A stretch of DNA of 28,492 nt from a virus: IMG/VR virus record IMGVR_UViG_3300008217_000055, positions 1 to 28,492 of that record; one strand, 5' to 3'. This document shows positions 1 to 10,035 of the stretch, in pieces. Each line of letters starts with the position of its first letter. Position 1 is the first letter of the stretch. Position numbers and translations under genes: made by a program. The notes under the pieces are model-generated. The model did no database searches, had not been told where the DNA came from, and worked only from the letters and a program-made list of their open reading frames with translations.

Positions 1-3000
1 CCCGGTGAATAGACCTTCTCTGATTCTCTCAGGAAGTTAGGAATCCAATCAGTTTCTCCTCTAGCTTTAGCAGCATCGGTGGGCCGTTCCGCTCCCTGTC
101 TAGGGATATTGACGGGCATACCAAGGTCCACAAGTTCGCTTGTTTTCCAGTAGGTAATCTTGCCTCTGGCATACGCCTTGTTTCCTACGACGGTGACCTC
201 ATCGGCGTGTTTGATGGCATAGCCACTCTTAGTGAGAAACATATGTTCTCGCTTAGGATTGAAAGAGACTTCAACACCGTCGTACTTCTGCCCCTTCCGT
301 TCAGCTTCCAATATCTCCGCAGTCTCTCGCCTCGCAGCTCTCATATTTGCTCGTCCCGTGAACGGGGGCCAAGTAGGTCGCTGAGATTCTTTAAATATGG
401 CTGGCTTTTTCTGTACCTTGCCATTCACAGTAGCGAAAGGAGACTTCGCTTTCCCTCCAGCAACAGCTTCTCTAGCGGCTTGCCGAACTCCAAAATCTAC
501 ATCAGAGAGAAAGACCTCACCTTGGTATGCAAGTACTTTGCCCGTATGGGCTTTATGTTGTGTCTTGGAAGCTTTGTGAACGGTCTGAACAGACACGCCT
601 CCCTTGGATGCGTTTATATTTATTCTAACGCCCACACGAGTTCCTTCCTCTATCGGGGCATTAAACAGTTCAGGATTTTTACTCTGGTTTAGGAGTTTCT
701 TTGCGTGAGCTGGCCCATAAGGAAGAGAAGGTTTTAAGTTAGCTCGGTACTCGTAAGTATCAGGCATCCCAGCGTGTTCCCCAGCTGCTCCAGGTTTGCC
801 GGGACCGTATTCAACAGTCGCATCCCCTATCCAAGCACGGCGGTCTCCCGTTGCTCCTGGGTGAACAATCCCAGACTTATCTGCTTCTCTAGCGATGATG
901 GTCGGACCTTCAATTCCAGCTTCTCTAGCTTCCCTAGTACTCTTCGCAATAAGCTGACGCATGGCTTCTGGGGTTCCGCTAGTAGACCCCTCCCCAGTCC
1001 GAAGGCGAATCGTATCTATAGCCTTTCTGAGTCCTTCAGGTGACCCGATGTTCAATGGAGCGGGTTCTTCAATCTTGAATTTCCCAGTTCTGTTCTTCAG
1101 CATTGTCAAAGTTCTCTTGGAAACCCCACTCTCTATGAGTGTGTTTACAAACTTCTCATTCTTCAGCAGCTCTCCATATATTTGGCTGTGGTCCCAAAGA
1201 CCTCGCATCTCGCTCCCGCCAATGTTCTTGATTACATCGTCCACATTCCCTCGATAGTGAGCCAATAGACCTTTAGTTCCGACAATCCCAGCCCACATAG
1301 CTTCTTGAACTTCTCTCGGTTCCATCCCCAATCTCTTTGCCACTTTTCTTATGACGGCTCGATAGGCAATTTCCCCAGTTGGCTTCAGTTTACCCAGCAT
1401 CTTCCAAGGGTCTGGGTAGCCCAGACTCCGTAAAACTTCAGCATCAAGTAGATGGAGTTGGTGCGTATCCACGACAACTCGTTGAGAGTCGTGGAATGCT
1501 TGAGAGAACTCCCTAATTTTTGATTGACCTTCGGTGACCATATCCAACAACTGAGCTTCAGGTAACGAATCAGCTTTAGAAAGCAAATCAATCACCTTCT
1601 CAGTCTGGGCATCCATAGACGCAAGAGATTTCGATGCCCCTTCAGCACTAGCCCGTGTATCCGTCAAGGCATCCGTCACGACTTGAGTAATAACTTTCCT
1701 ATCTGTCGGACGGCCAGCTATTTTCCATGCCGCTAAAGCCATACTTGAAGCTCCGACATGGCTTATGGGGTCATTTTTAGCAGACATAATGGCATTCAGG
1801 TATGCCCACAGCTTGTCATCCTTTCCCCATAAAGCAGGAGCAATAACAGTTCCGGCTCTTTTGTACTCTCCAGATACTGCGTGTCCTGCTTGAATAAGAG
1901 CATCCATTGCTCCATCGTCCAATGCTCCATCCAGATTAGTGCTGACCAAACGGTCCAGCTCACTAATGTTCCTGACAAGCATTTTGCTCAGTTCCTCGTG
2001 AGTTACGAGACCCTGAAGACGGAGGGGAAGGTCTTCTACGGTGGCTCTTTCCAGCTTGAATAGCCTGTCAGTAGCATCCTTCAGCATACTTCCGTATTGG
2101 ATTCCTGTTAAATCGCTCCCCAAGTTACCTATAGAAGCTAGAAGTCGTGCGGATTCCCTGGATAAACCGTGTTCATCCTGAATCTTGTCTACAGTATCCG
2201 CCCAAGCTATATCTTGAGCATCTTTAAGGGCCTGTGCGTCTGTTCCTCCTGCCCTTTTAGCCTTGTTAAAGGCTCTAAGACCCTTGATTCCGCTTATAAA
2301 CCCATCAACAAACATCCCCAATCCAGCTCCTTCCAGGGTCTGCTTGATTCTTCCCGTCAATAACGAGTCAGTATCCTTCATCTCAAGGAAATCTGTGACG
2401 GGGTTGGCAAGCCCATCCACGCTTTGGATTAGATTAGATAGACGAGGGTCCTTTGGGTCCCAAACAGAGAAATCGACCATTGCTCCACCAAGAGCAGCTC
2501 CAGCTGTTTCGGGAAGATGCTCGACAGCCCCAGCTTGGCCTCTTTTTGCCCAGGATTTGAACAGTTTTCCCTCATTTCGAGCCAATACAGCCTCTTGACG
2601 GAATGCTTTAGCCCACTCTTTGGACCTTTTAGTGAGGCCCATCTTGTCTCCGGCTAGATACTTACCGAATTTGTACGCTCCTCCAGAAACCTTCTCCAAT
2701 CCTTTGGCGGTTTTAGCTAGTCCAACAGCTCTAGGAAATTTCGAGGCCCAACCAGCCCCAGGAACCAGGAAAGGGAGGAAGAATTGAGATAATCCTTCAG
2801 CGAACTTGCCAGCTGTGGTGTCGGCATGGCCCATTCCGAAGTTGTCCGGAATATCGTAATTAGCACCAAAGATTGTAGGGAGTTCTAGGATACCTTCAAC
2901 GGCTCCAGCAGCTCCAAGACCGATACCTTTACCTACATCGGCGAATGTCCCCCAGAATCCGTGACTTTTATCCTCACTCTGCTTCCCTCCTATACCGAAA

Positions 3001-3101
3001 GGAGCTAGTTCACTCGCCGAAAACTCAGGGTCATCCAGAGTTTTAGATTTCCAAGCGGAATATCCAGCGTTGTTCTTATAGAGGTCCTCGAATCCAGGCA
3101 T
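1..3101 (-). CDS. Internal virion protein D (T7 gp16-like), 3' end cut by window
   Basis: The frame is open from an ATG at 3101 to the left edge, giving 1033 codons without a stop, so the C-terminus is missing. The ATG overlaps the gp15-like stop as TAATG. Position after gp13/14/15-like genes and great length identify it as the largest ejection protein, which in T7 forms part of the trans-envelope channel. T7 gp16 has 1318 residues and an N-terminal transglycosylase; I see no ESGG-like lysozyme motif in the first 150 residues here. Instead there is a Gly/Ala-rich segment (about 47-65) followed by a hydrophobic stretch containing SQFFLPFLVPGAGW. Late in the visible part, a segment with FNPKR, ADEV and VG resembles a motif I associate with large polyvalent proteins of marine phages (recollection). 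Role from gene order is firm; domain detail is not. Confidence 0.8.
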   Translation of the reverse strand, partial: MPGFEDLYKNNAGYSAWKSKTLDDPEFSASELAPFGIGGKQSEDKSHGFWGTFADVGKGIGLGAAGAVEGILELPTIFGANYDIPDNFGMGHADTTAGKFAEGLSQFFLPFLVPGAGWASKFPRAVGLAKTAKGLEKVSGGAYKFGKYLAGDKMGLTKRSKEWAKAFRQEAVLARNEGKLFKSWAKRGQAGAVEHLPETAGAALGGAMVDFSVWDPKDPRLSNLIQSVDGLANPVTDFLEMKDTDSLLTGRIKQTLEGAGLGMFVDGFISGIKGLRAFNKAKRAGGTDAQALKDAQDIAWADTVDKIQDEHGLSRESARLLASIGNLGSDLTGIQYGSMLKDATDRLFKLERATVEDLPLRLQGLVTHEELSKMLVRNISELDRLVSTNLDGALDDGAMDALIQAGHAVSGEYKRAGTVIAPALWGKDDKLWAYLNAIMSAKNDPISHVGASSMALAAWKIAGRPTDRKVITQVVTDALTDTRASAEGASKSLASMDAQTEKVIDLLSKADSLPEAQLLDMVTEGQSKIREFSQAFHDSQRVVVDTHQLHLLDAEVLRSLGYPDPWKMLGKLKPTGEIAYRAVIRKVAKRLGMEPREVQEAMWAGIVGTKGLLAHYRGNVDDVIKNIGGSEMRGLWDHSQIYGELLKNEKFVNTLIESGVSKRTLTMLKNRTGKFKIEEPAPLNIGSPEGLRKAIDTIRLRTGEGSTSGTPEAMRQLIAKSTREAREAGIEGPTIIAREADKSGIVHPGATGDRRAWIGDATVEYGPGKPGAAGEHAGMPDTYEYRANLKPSLPYGPAHAKKLLNQSKNPELFNAPIEEGTRVGVRININASKGGVSVQTVHKASKTQHKAHTGKVLAYQGEVFLSDVDFGVRQAAREAVAGGKAKSPFATVNGKVQKKPAIFKESQRPTWPPFTGRANMRAARRETAEILEAERKGQKYDGVEVSFNPKREHMFLTKSGYAIKHADEVTVVGNKAYARGKITYWKTSELVDLGMPVNIPRQGAERPTDAAKARGETDWIPNFLRESEKVYSP

Positions 3102-5785
3102 TAATAGTCCCCTTTATACTTTGAGTTCATCCCCATAGTTACATCCCAGTCTTCAAAGGATTTAATTTGAAGATGATACACCGCAATCGGGGATTGTTGA
3201 TACTGCTTAGGGAGCTTATTAAATCGCTCCATAAATTCTTTAGCGTCCTCAAGGACTAAAGCTTCTTCTTTCAGCGTTACCCGTTCTTCTGGAGAAGCTT
3301 CTTCATAAGCTTGTTCCCAAGTCTTTCCTTTCAGGACATCTACAGCTCCCTCATAATCAGTAGCTAGAAAGTTTTTCATATCCATAAGATGCTCACTAGG
3401 AATGACGGCAAATCTAGCAGGATTCAGGACTTCAGGGTCAACTACCCAACCTGCAGCATCCCGAAGGTCTCCCTGGGCAGACACTTCAAACTTGGCGATA
3501 TCTCGCCCATGTCTCCATCCTTCAATGGCGTTTGCAACCTGATAATGAGTAAATAATTGGTCTACTTCTGCTTGTTCCAGGTCAAAAGTTGTCCAATCCC
3601 TAGCAGCATACGAAGCTACGGGTAGACCATCTCTCTGAACAACTCCTCGAAATCCTTTCTGGTCTGGGAATTTTACAAAATTCTCGCCTGTAATCCATCC
3701 CCCCCATCCCCTACGGCGACGGCCAGGATGAGGTCCCTCCGCAATTTGCTTGAAGAGTTGATTAAAGTCTTTCCGAAAATTGGCTAGCTCGTTGGCGTGA
3801 CCTGATTCCCAAGCTGCTGAAGCTCTATCTGCTAGGTATAGAGATATAAAAGAATCGGCCTGTTTCCCTCCCCATATCTCTCCCCACGCCATATCTGGGG
3901 CATCTACACCTACAATCTCCAGCCCAAACTTTCGTTCCGTCATAGTCGCAGCGACCTTCTCTCTCTGCTTCTCCACTATTCCTCTTATTCTCTCAATCGC
4001 AGCGGCTTGCCAACCTTCTTCAGCTTCGTTGAATTTAGTGATAAGGGCGTGTTCCAGTTCAGGCGTGGAAATGTCTGTGTTATTGATTGCATCAATTAGC
4101 CACTTTTCTATCGTCTCCCTGTAGTCATCTACCTCATCCTTTAGCAGGTCTATAGCAGCTGCAGGTAACTCAGTGGGGGCAACCTTGTCAAGTAAGGTTG
4201 GGTCTGCCTCTCCTATAATCTCTCTGATTGCTCTATCCCCTGCCCGTAAAAAGTCTTCCCCACTCGCAACAGATTTTCTATCGAAAGCACCTCTAATCTT
4301 ATTCCGATTAGTAGATTTTGTGTCAAACGCATTTTGAACTTGTATCAACGCTTGCTTCTCTGCCGGAGTTGTCATGTCGGCTTGGGCTGCTTTCATTGCT
4401 GTATCCAATTCTTCTTTAGTATTTAAGTTTTGGATTTTGCTGATGTGTCCGAGAGCTTTATCTTCGGCGAGGGTATCTGCGGTTTGATTAGCCGCAATCG
4501 AATGAGTGACTCGGCGTTCCCCCGCAAGGTTAGCTAACGCCTTCCCCGCAGCTTCTGTAGCCACTCGATTTACCATAGTCGCATCTATATCCGTTATCGC
4601 AGTTGCTATTTCAGTTTTGAAAAAATCTCTAAGCTCGTTAGGCGTGGCATTGGGATTAGCTTCCAGAAATTCACTAGTCTTATCTGTAGCCAGCACATCC
4701 GAAACATGACCGTCAATAATAGTGCCTCTATCCCTCGAAACCTTGGCATCCCCGCCACCAGTAGCTCCTCCTCTAGCTGCGGCTAACTCGCTCCTCTTAG
4801 TTTTAATCTGAGCTTTGTAGTCGTGAGCGAAGGCGTTCTTTGCGTTGTAGTCCTCAACACTCATGTCTACTGGTAATTCACCAGCTTCTGGACTACTGAC
4901 ATTGATGTTCCCTTTAGGATTGAGAACTTCAAAGGCATCCATAAACTCTTCAGCCTCGTCGTACTCTTCAGCTCGTACTAACGCATCGTAATGGGCTTCA
5001 AATCTATTCCAAACTAGACCTCCCCATGTCCCTGGAGGGGTGGTTATTCTTGTTTTTGTTTGAATGCTTGCCGAAAACTCCTTCCCCAATTTATCTATAG
5101 CTGTGTTTAACTCAGTAATCGCTTCTGGACTTCCATCACTTACTGTGAAATTAGAAAAAGCATCCGTAACAGCATCCCCTTGGTCATCGACAGATTTAGC
5201 AACACGAGCTTTACCTCGACGCTGTATAGCATCCCTTCGCCACTTATCACTAAGACCTTGACTTAGAGCGGAAAACTCTGAACGGAAATCAATGTTGTTC
5301 GTGCTTCCCTCTATGTCGGTAAGTGCCGCTTCTTGAAGGGTTCTGAAGTGTTCATCAGGGTCAGCCTGAAACTCAGGGGTATCGTACTGTGATAGGGCAT
5401 TACCAGCTGTATCTTCAAGTCCCCTGAACACCTTCCTGGCAAGCTGGACATTAATGTGCTTGATATGGTGGAGGGAGTAACCTTCAGGAAGCTCGTTAGT
5501 CTCCTCAAATTTCCGAAGCGTGGCGGCAAGTTCAGCAGCGTCCTGTTCAGCGACCATGCGTTCCGCTTGCAGCTCCTGTTCTCTCTTTACAGGTTCCTGT
5601 TTGTTAGCCATGAATTGAGCAAGGCTTCCAGACATATTTGAGAGACTTTTAAGTAGACCGATATTGGGGTCTCTACCGACCCTCATGTTCCCAGTCACGG
5701 GAGGCAAATAGATTCTCCCCAAACTCCTTGTAGGGTCTGGTCTTGTTCCCCTAATCGGGTCGAACTCGCTAGGTTTTCTAGCCAT
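3101..5785 (-). CDS. Internal virion protein C (T7 gp15-like)
   Basis: This 894-residue protein lies between gp14-like and gp16-like genes, the T7 position of gp15. In T7, gp15 is ejected into the cell and forms the periplasmic tube with gp16. The sequence is hydrophilic and largely helical in appearance, with many Glu/Lys/Ala-rich stretches and no signal peptide or membrane segment. It is longer than T7 gp15 (747). I chose the ATG at 5785 (MARKPSEF), which overlaps the upstream stop as TAATG. An in-frame ATG at 5806 would add MGAWNYI but has no ribosome-binding site and lies inside the previous gene. Assignment rests mainly on order and size, since gp15 proteins diverge strongly. Confidence 0.8.
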   Translation of the reverse strand: MARKPSEFDPIRGTRPDPTRSLGRIYLPPVTGNMRVGRDPNIGLLKSLSNMSGSLAQFMANKQEPVKREQELQAERMVAEQDAAELAATLRKFEETNELPEGYSLHHIKHINVQLARKVFRGLEDTAGNALSQYDTPEFQADPDEHFRTLQEAALTDIEGSTNNIDFRSEFSALSQGLSDKWRRDAIQRRGKARVAKSVDDQGDAVTDAFSNFTVSDGSPEAITELNTAIDKLGKEFSASIQTKTRITTPPGTWGGLVWNRFEAHYDALVRAEEYDEAEEFMDAFEVLNPKGNINVSSPEAGELPVDMSVEDYNAKNAFAHDYKAQIKTKRSELAAARGGATGGGDAKVSRDRGTIIDGHVSDVLATDKTSEFLEANPNATPNELRDFFKTEIATAITDIDATMVNRVATEAAGKALANLAGERRVTHSIAANQTADTLAEDKALGHISKIQNLNTKEELDTAMKAAQADMTTPAEKQALIQVQNAFDTKSTNRNKIRGAFDRKSVASGEDFLRAGDRAIREIIGEADPTLLDKVAPTELPAAAIDLLKDEVDDYRETIEKWLIDAINNTDISTPELEHALITKFNEAEEGWQAAAIERIRGIVEKQREKVAATMTERKFGLEIVGVDAPDMAWGEIWGGKQADSFISLYLADRASAAWESGHANELANFRKDFNQLFKQIAEGPHPGRRRRGWGGWITGENFVKFPDQKGFRGVVQRDGLPVASYAARDWTTFDLEQAEVDQLFTHYQVANAIEGWRHGRDIAKFEVSAQGDLRDAAGWVVDPEVLNPARFAVIPSEHLMDMKNFLATDYEGAVDVLKGKTWEQAYEEASPEERVTLKEEALVLEDAKEFMERFNKLPKQYQQSPIAVYHLQIKSFEDWDVTMGMNSKYKGDY

Positions 5786-6531
5786 TATATAATTCCAAGC
5801 CCCCATTTCTGAAGCATACGATTACCGCCCATTAGCATTAATGCGTTAGGGACTACCCCGCTTTGAATACGCCCCCATGACTGGGATGTTGGACCAAGGA
5901 CGCTACTGGAAATGTTGTAATTCCCCGGCGAACCTCCAACTGGGAAGCTTCCTCCTGGAGCAGCTGCCGTAGGCCCACCAGCAACAGCAGTCTGTCCGAG
6001 ACCCATTTCTGTTCCTTGGTTATGCCCTGACATGAAATCCCCCATAAAATTCAACATCATAAGCAGCCCACTTGGTTGGGGTTGAGGGGGAGTCCATGAA
6101 GCTTCCGCTTGACGGCTGGCTCTTTCGGCTTCTATCCCTCCAGTCATCCAATAAGCGTGTTCAGCGAAACCTCGCTCTCTTTCAATGGCCCCTACAACAC
6201 GAGCTTCTTTCACGAAAGCTTCGTCAATAGCGGCGAATACGGAAGGTCCCGTAGTCTCTGATTCTCCAGCTGCTGCAGCTACGGAAGAAGCAGCTTGGAT
6301 GGTTTGAGCGTGAACTGCTGAAATCTCCTGACCGTAAGCTTCCGACATCTGCATAAGCTCCGCAGCTTTCCCGCCCATCGTGCTTTGGAAACCCTCTTTG
6401 GTCTGCTGAACAGTCTGGTGGTGCTTGTAGAGATTAAGTCTATTCTGATAAGCAATCTCACCAGCTTGCTGCATATTCGCAACTAAACCTGCACCAGCTT
6501 TAATAAAACCTACAGCTTCTGGACTACACAT
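5785..6531 (-). CDS. Internal virion protein B (T7 gp14-like)
   Basis: 248 residues. T7 gp14 (196 aa) is ejected first and forms the outer-membrane pore for DNA entry. The N-terminus (MCSPEAVGFIKAGAG) resembles the Met-Cys, Ala/Gly-rich start of T7 gp14. A Gln-rich helical region follows, and AAAAGESETTGPS recalls the Ala-Gly-Glu-Ser segment of gp14. The C-terminal third is Gly/Pro/Ser-rich and low complexity. The start codon overlaps the end of the gp13-like gene by 8 nt, and the stop is shared with the next start as TAATG. No catalytic motif is expected. Confidence 0.83.
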   Translation of the reverse strand: MCSPEAVGFIKAGAGLVANMQQAGEIAYQNRLNLYKHHQTVQQTKEGFQSTMGGKAAELMQMSEAYGQEISAVHAQTIQAASSVAAAAGESETTGPSVFAAIDEAFVKEARVVGAIERERGFAEHAYWMTGGIEAERASRQAEASWTPPQPQPSGLLMMLNFMGDFMSGHNQGTEMGLGQTAVAGGPTAAAPGGSFPVGGSPGNYNISSSVLGPTSQSWGRIQSGVVPNALMLMGGNRMLQKWGLGII

Positions 6532-7006
6532 CTTTTTTCACTTGGGCAAATTCTATAAAGGGAAGTTTCTGTTCTCCGAACTGGGGTATTTCCCTAATAA
6601 ATTGAAATCCTAACCATTTTATCCACCTGATGTGAAGAGTATTACGCTTGTCTACTGTATTCCAAAGCAAATTAAAAGGCTCAAACAACTTATCCCTCCA
6701 TATTAGAGAGCTTCTAAGGAAAGGAATGGGGTTTTGAGGGATAGCATCCGTTCCCATCATCCAAATAGCTCCGACCTTTTTCTTCACAGGTTCCGGTATA
6801 ACACCGAATACGGCGGCAGGTTCGCCGTCCATAAATCCCGTATAAGGTTGATAACTCACTTCGATTCCGTACTTCAACGCCGCTTCACAGTCATACCCTG
6901 CCCCAAGAACAGCCTCCATTTCGTCCCGGTCTGCCTCCCTTAATAGAGGAGCAAGTAGAGCGGCATCGTCTATGGAAGATGGACGAACTTCTATCTCAAC
7001 GCTCAT
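6524..7006 (-). CDS. Internal virion protein A (T7 gp13-like), GNAT-like fold
   Basis: 160 residues, starting with an ATGA overlap on the stop of tail tubular protein B. The segment LLWNTVDKRNTLHIRWIKWL matches the T7 gp13 pattern (WN..W.GNTSHIRFLK..G) from memory, and position between gp12 and gp14 agrees. In T7, gp13 is needed for virion morphogenesis and infectivity. The overall pattern, with an N-terminal R-P-S...D segment and a central GEPAAVFGV strand, resembles GNAT acyltransferases, which is known for this family. I see no convincing complete acetyl-CoA pyrophosphate loop, so enzymatic activity is doubtful. Confidence 0.83.
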   Translation of the reverse strand: MSVEIEVRPSSIDDAALLAPLLREADRDEMEAVLGAGYDCEAALKYGIEVSYQPYTGFMDGEPAAVFGVIPEPVKKKVGAIWMMGTDAIPQNPIPFLRSSLIWRDKLFEPFNLLWNTVDKRNTLHIRWIKWLGFQFIREIPQFGEQKLPFIEFAQVKKDV

Positions 7007-10000
7007 GAGGCACGAACAGAACGAATGTAATAAGTAGCTTCAAACTCAGCTCCCATGAGATTGGAGGGTAGGGGAGAGTCGTTCAAAATTTGAATAATTA
7101 CTTCATTGTTCTTTTCGTGAATCGGATAGCGTAGTTCACCTGTAACGATTGGGATTTCCCCAATCTCGATTGTCCCCAGGACTCGTCCAGTCATGGGATA
7201 CTCGTAGGTATTCTTCAAGCTGGTGATGCTTGGGATAACCTTGACGGAGTAATACCCCGTCTCATCGTGAAGAATCGTCCCATAACGGAGCTGGTAACGC
7301 CCCTGTGAGATGATGTTCTGGGATTGCCCGGACTGTTCCATCATATGTTGTGTCGAGAACTCAAACAGCATGGTGTATTTCAGCCCCAACCATAGCGTCT
7401 GTCCCCTCTTGTCTCCCGACAAAGTAATGGTATCCCCGCTTCCGGTCACCGCAGTAACAGTCGCTCGAAGTCCGTCAGTCGAGATAGCTTCCATTGAGTC
7501 CCCATCTTCAATGTTGTAGGGGACATCGATGGTAGTCGTGTTGGCGACATCGTTGAAATCAGATTCTTGAACGACATATTGAATGCGTCGGTCCAGGTTG
7601 GTCACATAGGTGGAACCGGAATCGACTCGCCCAGTCTTGAACTTGACTTGCTCGATAAACCAGTTGGTCCCACGACGAACCACCATATGTAAATCATTGT
7701 CATAGAAGCCAATGCCTCTGATATCTGCTCCCTCAAAAGTGAACTTGGACCATGCGGATTGAAGGCGTTGGTTCCCAGACTTGTAATGCTTATAGCAATA
7801 CAGGGTGTCCGTGTCTGCTGCCAAAGCCAATACAAGATTCTCTCTAGGAAGCACGGCCACATCTGTGACATTCCCAGATATGTATTGAGGAATCTGCTCC
7901 GTAATCTCGTAGTGTTCAAACTGACCCTCCACATTAGGGTCGTGAACATACTCGTAGAATCCCGTGTAGTCCCCCCGACTAAAAGGGAAGAAGACGGAGT
8001 TCCCCGAAGTGAGAGGAGGGGTATCCAAGATTTCCAGGTTGGATGCCACTCGAATTTCCGCAGTCTTCGCAGTAAACGATAGACCCGGAGGAGCAGATAG
8101 CGAGAACTGAACACGGTCTCCCATGATGATGAGAGTCCCTTCATAGGGAATGGCAGTTCTAAGAACGGATACAGCTTTGTGACTTGAAGCTACATCAATG
8201 GGAGCTGTATCAAGAAGAGCAGCAGCCGTGGTTCTGAAGAAGTTGAAGAACTCTCCGGATTCCGACAGGATGGCATTCTCGCCAGCGATGAAGGCAAGAC
8301 GATTCTTGTAGTACGCCACATCGGAAATCTTTTTACCGATAAAGGAGGGGTCTGGAGTTACCAGCTCATCTCCGCATTGGCGGTCTTGCCATGTAAAGGT
8401 TTCATAAGCAGCATCCGCTGTGTAGACATAGCCATAGCTGGCTACCGTGGCGAGAACATCGAAGGTCACCTTCGTGGATAGTCCTTCTTCTTCGTACAGC
8501 TCAATGACTTGTTCATCGGCAGCGGAAGAGATGACTTTTGCGTACCAGATTGACTCTTCCCCCAACCCGATGGAGGCCGTATCCATACCTTCAAAGCCGA
8601 CCAAATCTGCATCTTCAATGAGGATGGCATTGGAAGTTCCCCCTGGACCAGTCTTCACAGTCAGGCGGTCATTGCCGTCATCAGCTGAAGTTATCTCGTA
8701 GCTAACTCGTCCGGCTTCCTGGCATCTGAAAGTCCCATCTGATTTTCTAACAAGAAGATGAGGCATCGTTGTCTCGTCAACTTGGTACGGGATATCTGAA
8801 CCAGCTACTTCCATCCATACTCCGTCTGAAATTCTTCCAGGGTCTGCGTGAGCATTAAAGCGAACATAGTAGTCATCCAGCCCCTGCTCAGGGTCTCCCG
8901 CAACTCTCAACTTAAATCCATCAACAGCCTTTTCAGGTAGCTCTGAAAATGTTTGGGAGGATTCCTTGTAAACGGAGACAAGATTGTCCCCGGATATATC
9001 CGTCACCGTGAGTTCAAAATCGTCTCCATCTTGATGGGAAATATGGATAAGGTTTCCATCGATGGTAGCTACACACTTTTCAAAACCCGTTGGAGGACCG
9101 TCAGTACCAATCGCAAAAACTGTGTGATTACTACCGGACTCAACAAAATTAAGAGGAGGACCACCCGGCTCAGTAGCGATTTGAAACGACCCGGCAGTTT
9201 TTGCCACAACATGATATCTAGCCTCTGGGTCTATCTCATAGGAAGTACGGCTATACAGAGCCGACCCTCTAACTTCGTATTTAGCCCAACCTGTTCCGGA
9301 ATTGGTGAACCTAATAGCGTCCCCAACTACCAAATCGTGGCTGCTCTGTAAAACTCTATTGAAGGCTGTATCAAAGGTGACCGTACCTTCGTTTATATCG
9401 TCTCCTCTGAGTTCGGCATAAATGTTGGCAGCTAGTGTCTTCGTGCTGGCAACATCATCATTGATTTCGCCAGTCTTGTTCCCATCCCAGGAGATAACAA
9501 CCTTCTCATCCGTGCTGCTGGCAAGAGTCTGACGCACGAACAGCAACGCCTGTGGAGTCTGCGTATCGGTTACCTTTGCTTTCATCGCCGGAACCTTTGT
9601 CCGGTTGATGATGAAGGTCACATCTCCAATGGTCTGAAATCTGTAGTCAGCAGCAGCTGTGCTGTCCAAATAGTTAAAAGCACTTCTGGATATCTGGACA
9701 TTCTTCTCATCCACATTCCCAGCTGTAACTCCCAAAGCATCCCACACACGGCAACGAAGACCCCCAGTAGTGTCTTGGGAGTTAATGCCCAGGATGTACT
9801 TCTCCGTCAAATCACGATTTATGAAGTGAACGGCAGGGTCGTGACCACTTGCCCAGTAAGTATTGGGACCGACTAGGTTCCCATAGTGTTCTGTTGGGGG
9901 ACGCTTCTGTAATCCGTCCGTAATGGAGGGATACCCGTTCTCCAGAGTCTCACATTGTGTGCGGAATCTGAGACTAGCAGGTTGCTGCGACACCCCGCCG

Positions 10001-10035
10001 TTTAGAGCGGGGATGGATTTAGAAATTAAGGGCAT
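7003..10035 (-). CDS. Tail tubular protein B (T7 gp12-like nozzle)
   Basis: 1010 residues. The N-terminus is diagnostic: residues 13-19 are GGVSQQP and residues 40-47 are DGLQKRPP, both hallmarks of T7 gp12, which forms the hexameric tail nozzle beneath the gp11 adaptor. The rest is beta-rich with many Thr/Ser/Gly/Asp residues, as expected for this family. It is longer than T7 gp12 (794), so loops or an extra domain have probably been inserted, as in many marine relatives. The ATG overlaps the stop of tail tubular A by one base (TAATG), and its own stop overlaps the next start as ATGA. Confidence 0.95.
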   Translation of the reverse strand: MPLISKSIPALNGGVSQQPASLRFRTQCETLENGYPSITDGLQKRPPTEHYGNLVGPNTYWASGHDPAVHFINRDLTEKYILGINSQDTTGGLRCRVWDALGVTAGNVDEKNVQISRSAFNYLDSTAAADYRFQTIGDVTFIINRTKVPAMKAKVTDTQTPQALLFVRQTLASSTDEKVVISWDGNKTGEINDDVASTKTLAANIYAELRGDDINEGTVTFDTAFNRVLQSSHDLVVGDAIRFTNSGTGWAKYEVRGSALYSRTSYEIDPEARYHVVAKTAGSFQIATEPGGPPLNFVESGSNHTVFAIGTDGPPTGFEKCVATIDGNLIHISHQDGDDFELTVTDISGDNLVSVYKESSQTFSELPEKAVDGFKLRVAGDPEQGLDDYYVRFNAHADPGRISDGVWMEVAGSDIPYQVDETTMPHLLVRKSDGTFRCQEAGRVSYEITSADDGNDRLTVKTGPGGTSNAILIEDADLVGFEGMDTASIGLGEESIWYAKVISSAADEQVIELYEEEGLSTKVTFDVLATVASYGYVYTADAAYETFTWQDRQCGDELVTPDPSFIGKKISDVAYYKNRLAFIAGENAILSESGEFFNFFRTTAAALLDTAPIDVASSHKAVSVLRTAIPYEGTLIIMGDRVQFSLSAPPGLSFTAKTAEIRVASNLEILDTPPLTSGNSVFFPFSRGDYTGFYEYVHDPNVEGQFEHYEITEQIPQYISGNVTDVAVLPRENLVLALAADTDTLYCYKHYKSGNQRLQSAWSKFTFEGADIRGIGFYDNDLHMVVRRGTNWFIEQVKFKTGRVDSGSTYVTNLDRRIQYVVQESDFNDVANTTTIDVPYNIEDGDSMEAISTDGLRATVTAVTGSGDTITLSGDKRGQTLWLGLKYTMLFEFSTQHMMEQSGQSQNIISQGRYQLRYGTILHDETGYYSVKVIPSITSLKNTYEYPMTGRVLGTIEIGEIPIVTGELRYPIHEKNNEVIIQILNDSPLPSNLMGAEFEATYYIRSVRAS

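Noticed and set aside
207-692. Plus-strand open frames of 60-164 codons throughout the window (for example 207-692, 10814-11287, 24404-24898)
   Set aside because: They lie opposite long minus-strand genes with recognisable products, have no ribosome sites or known motifs, and are shadows of the coding strand.
5785-5806. Longer start of the gp15-like protein at 5806
   Set aside because: No ribosome site, and it lies inside the gp14-like gene; the TAATG start at 5785 matches the neighbouring junctions.
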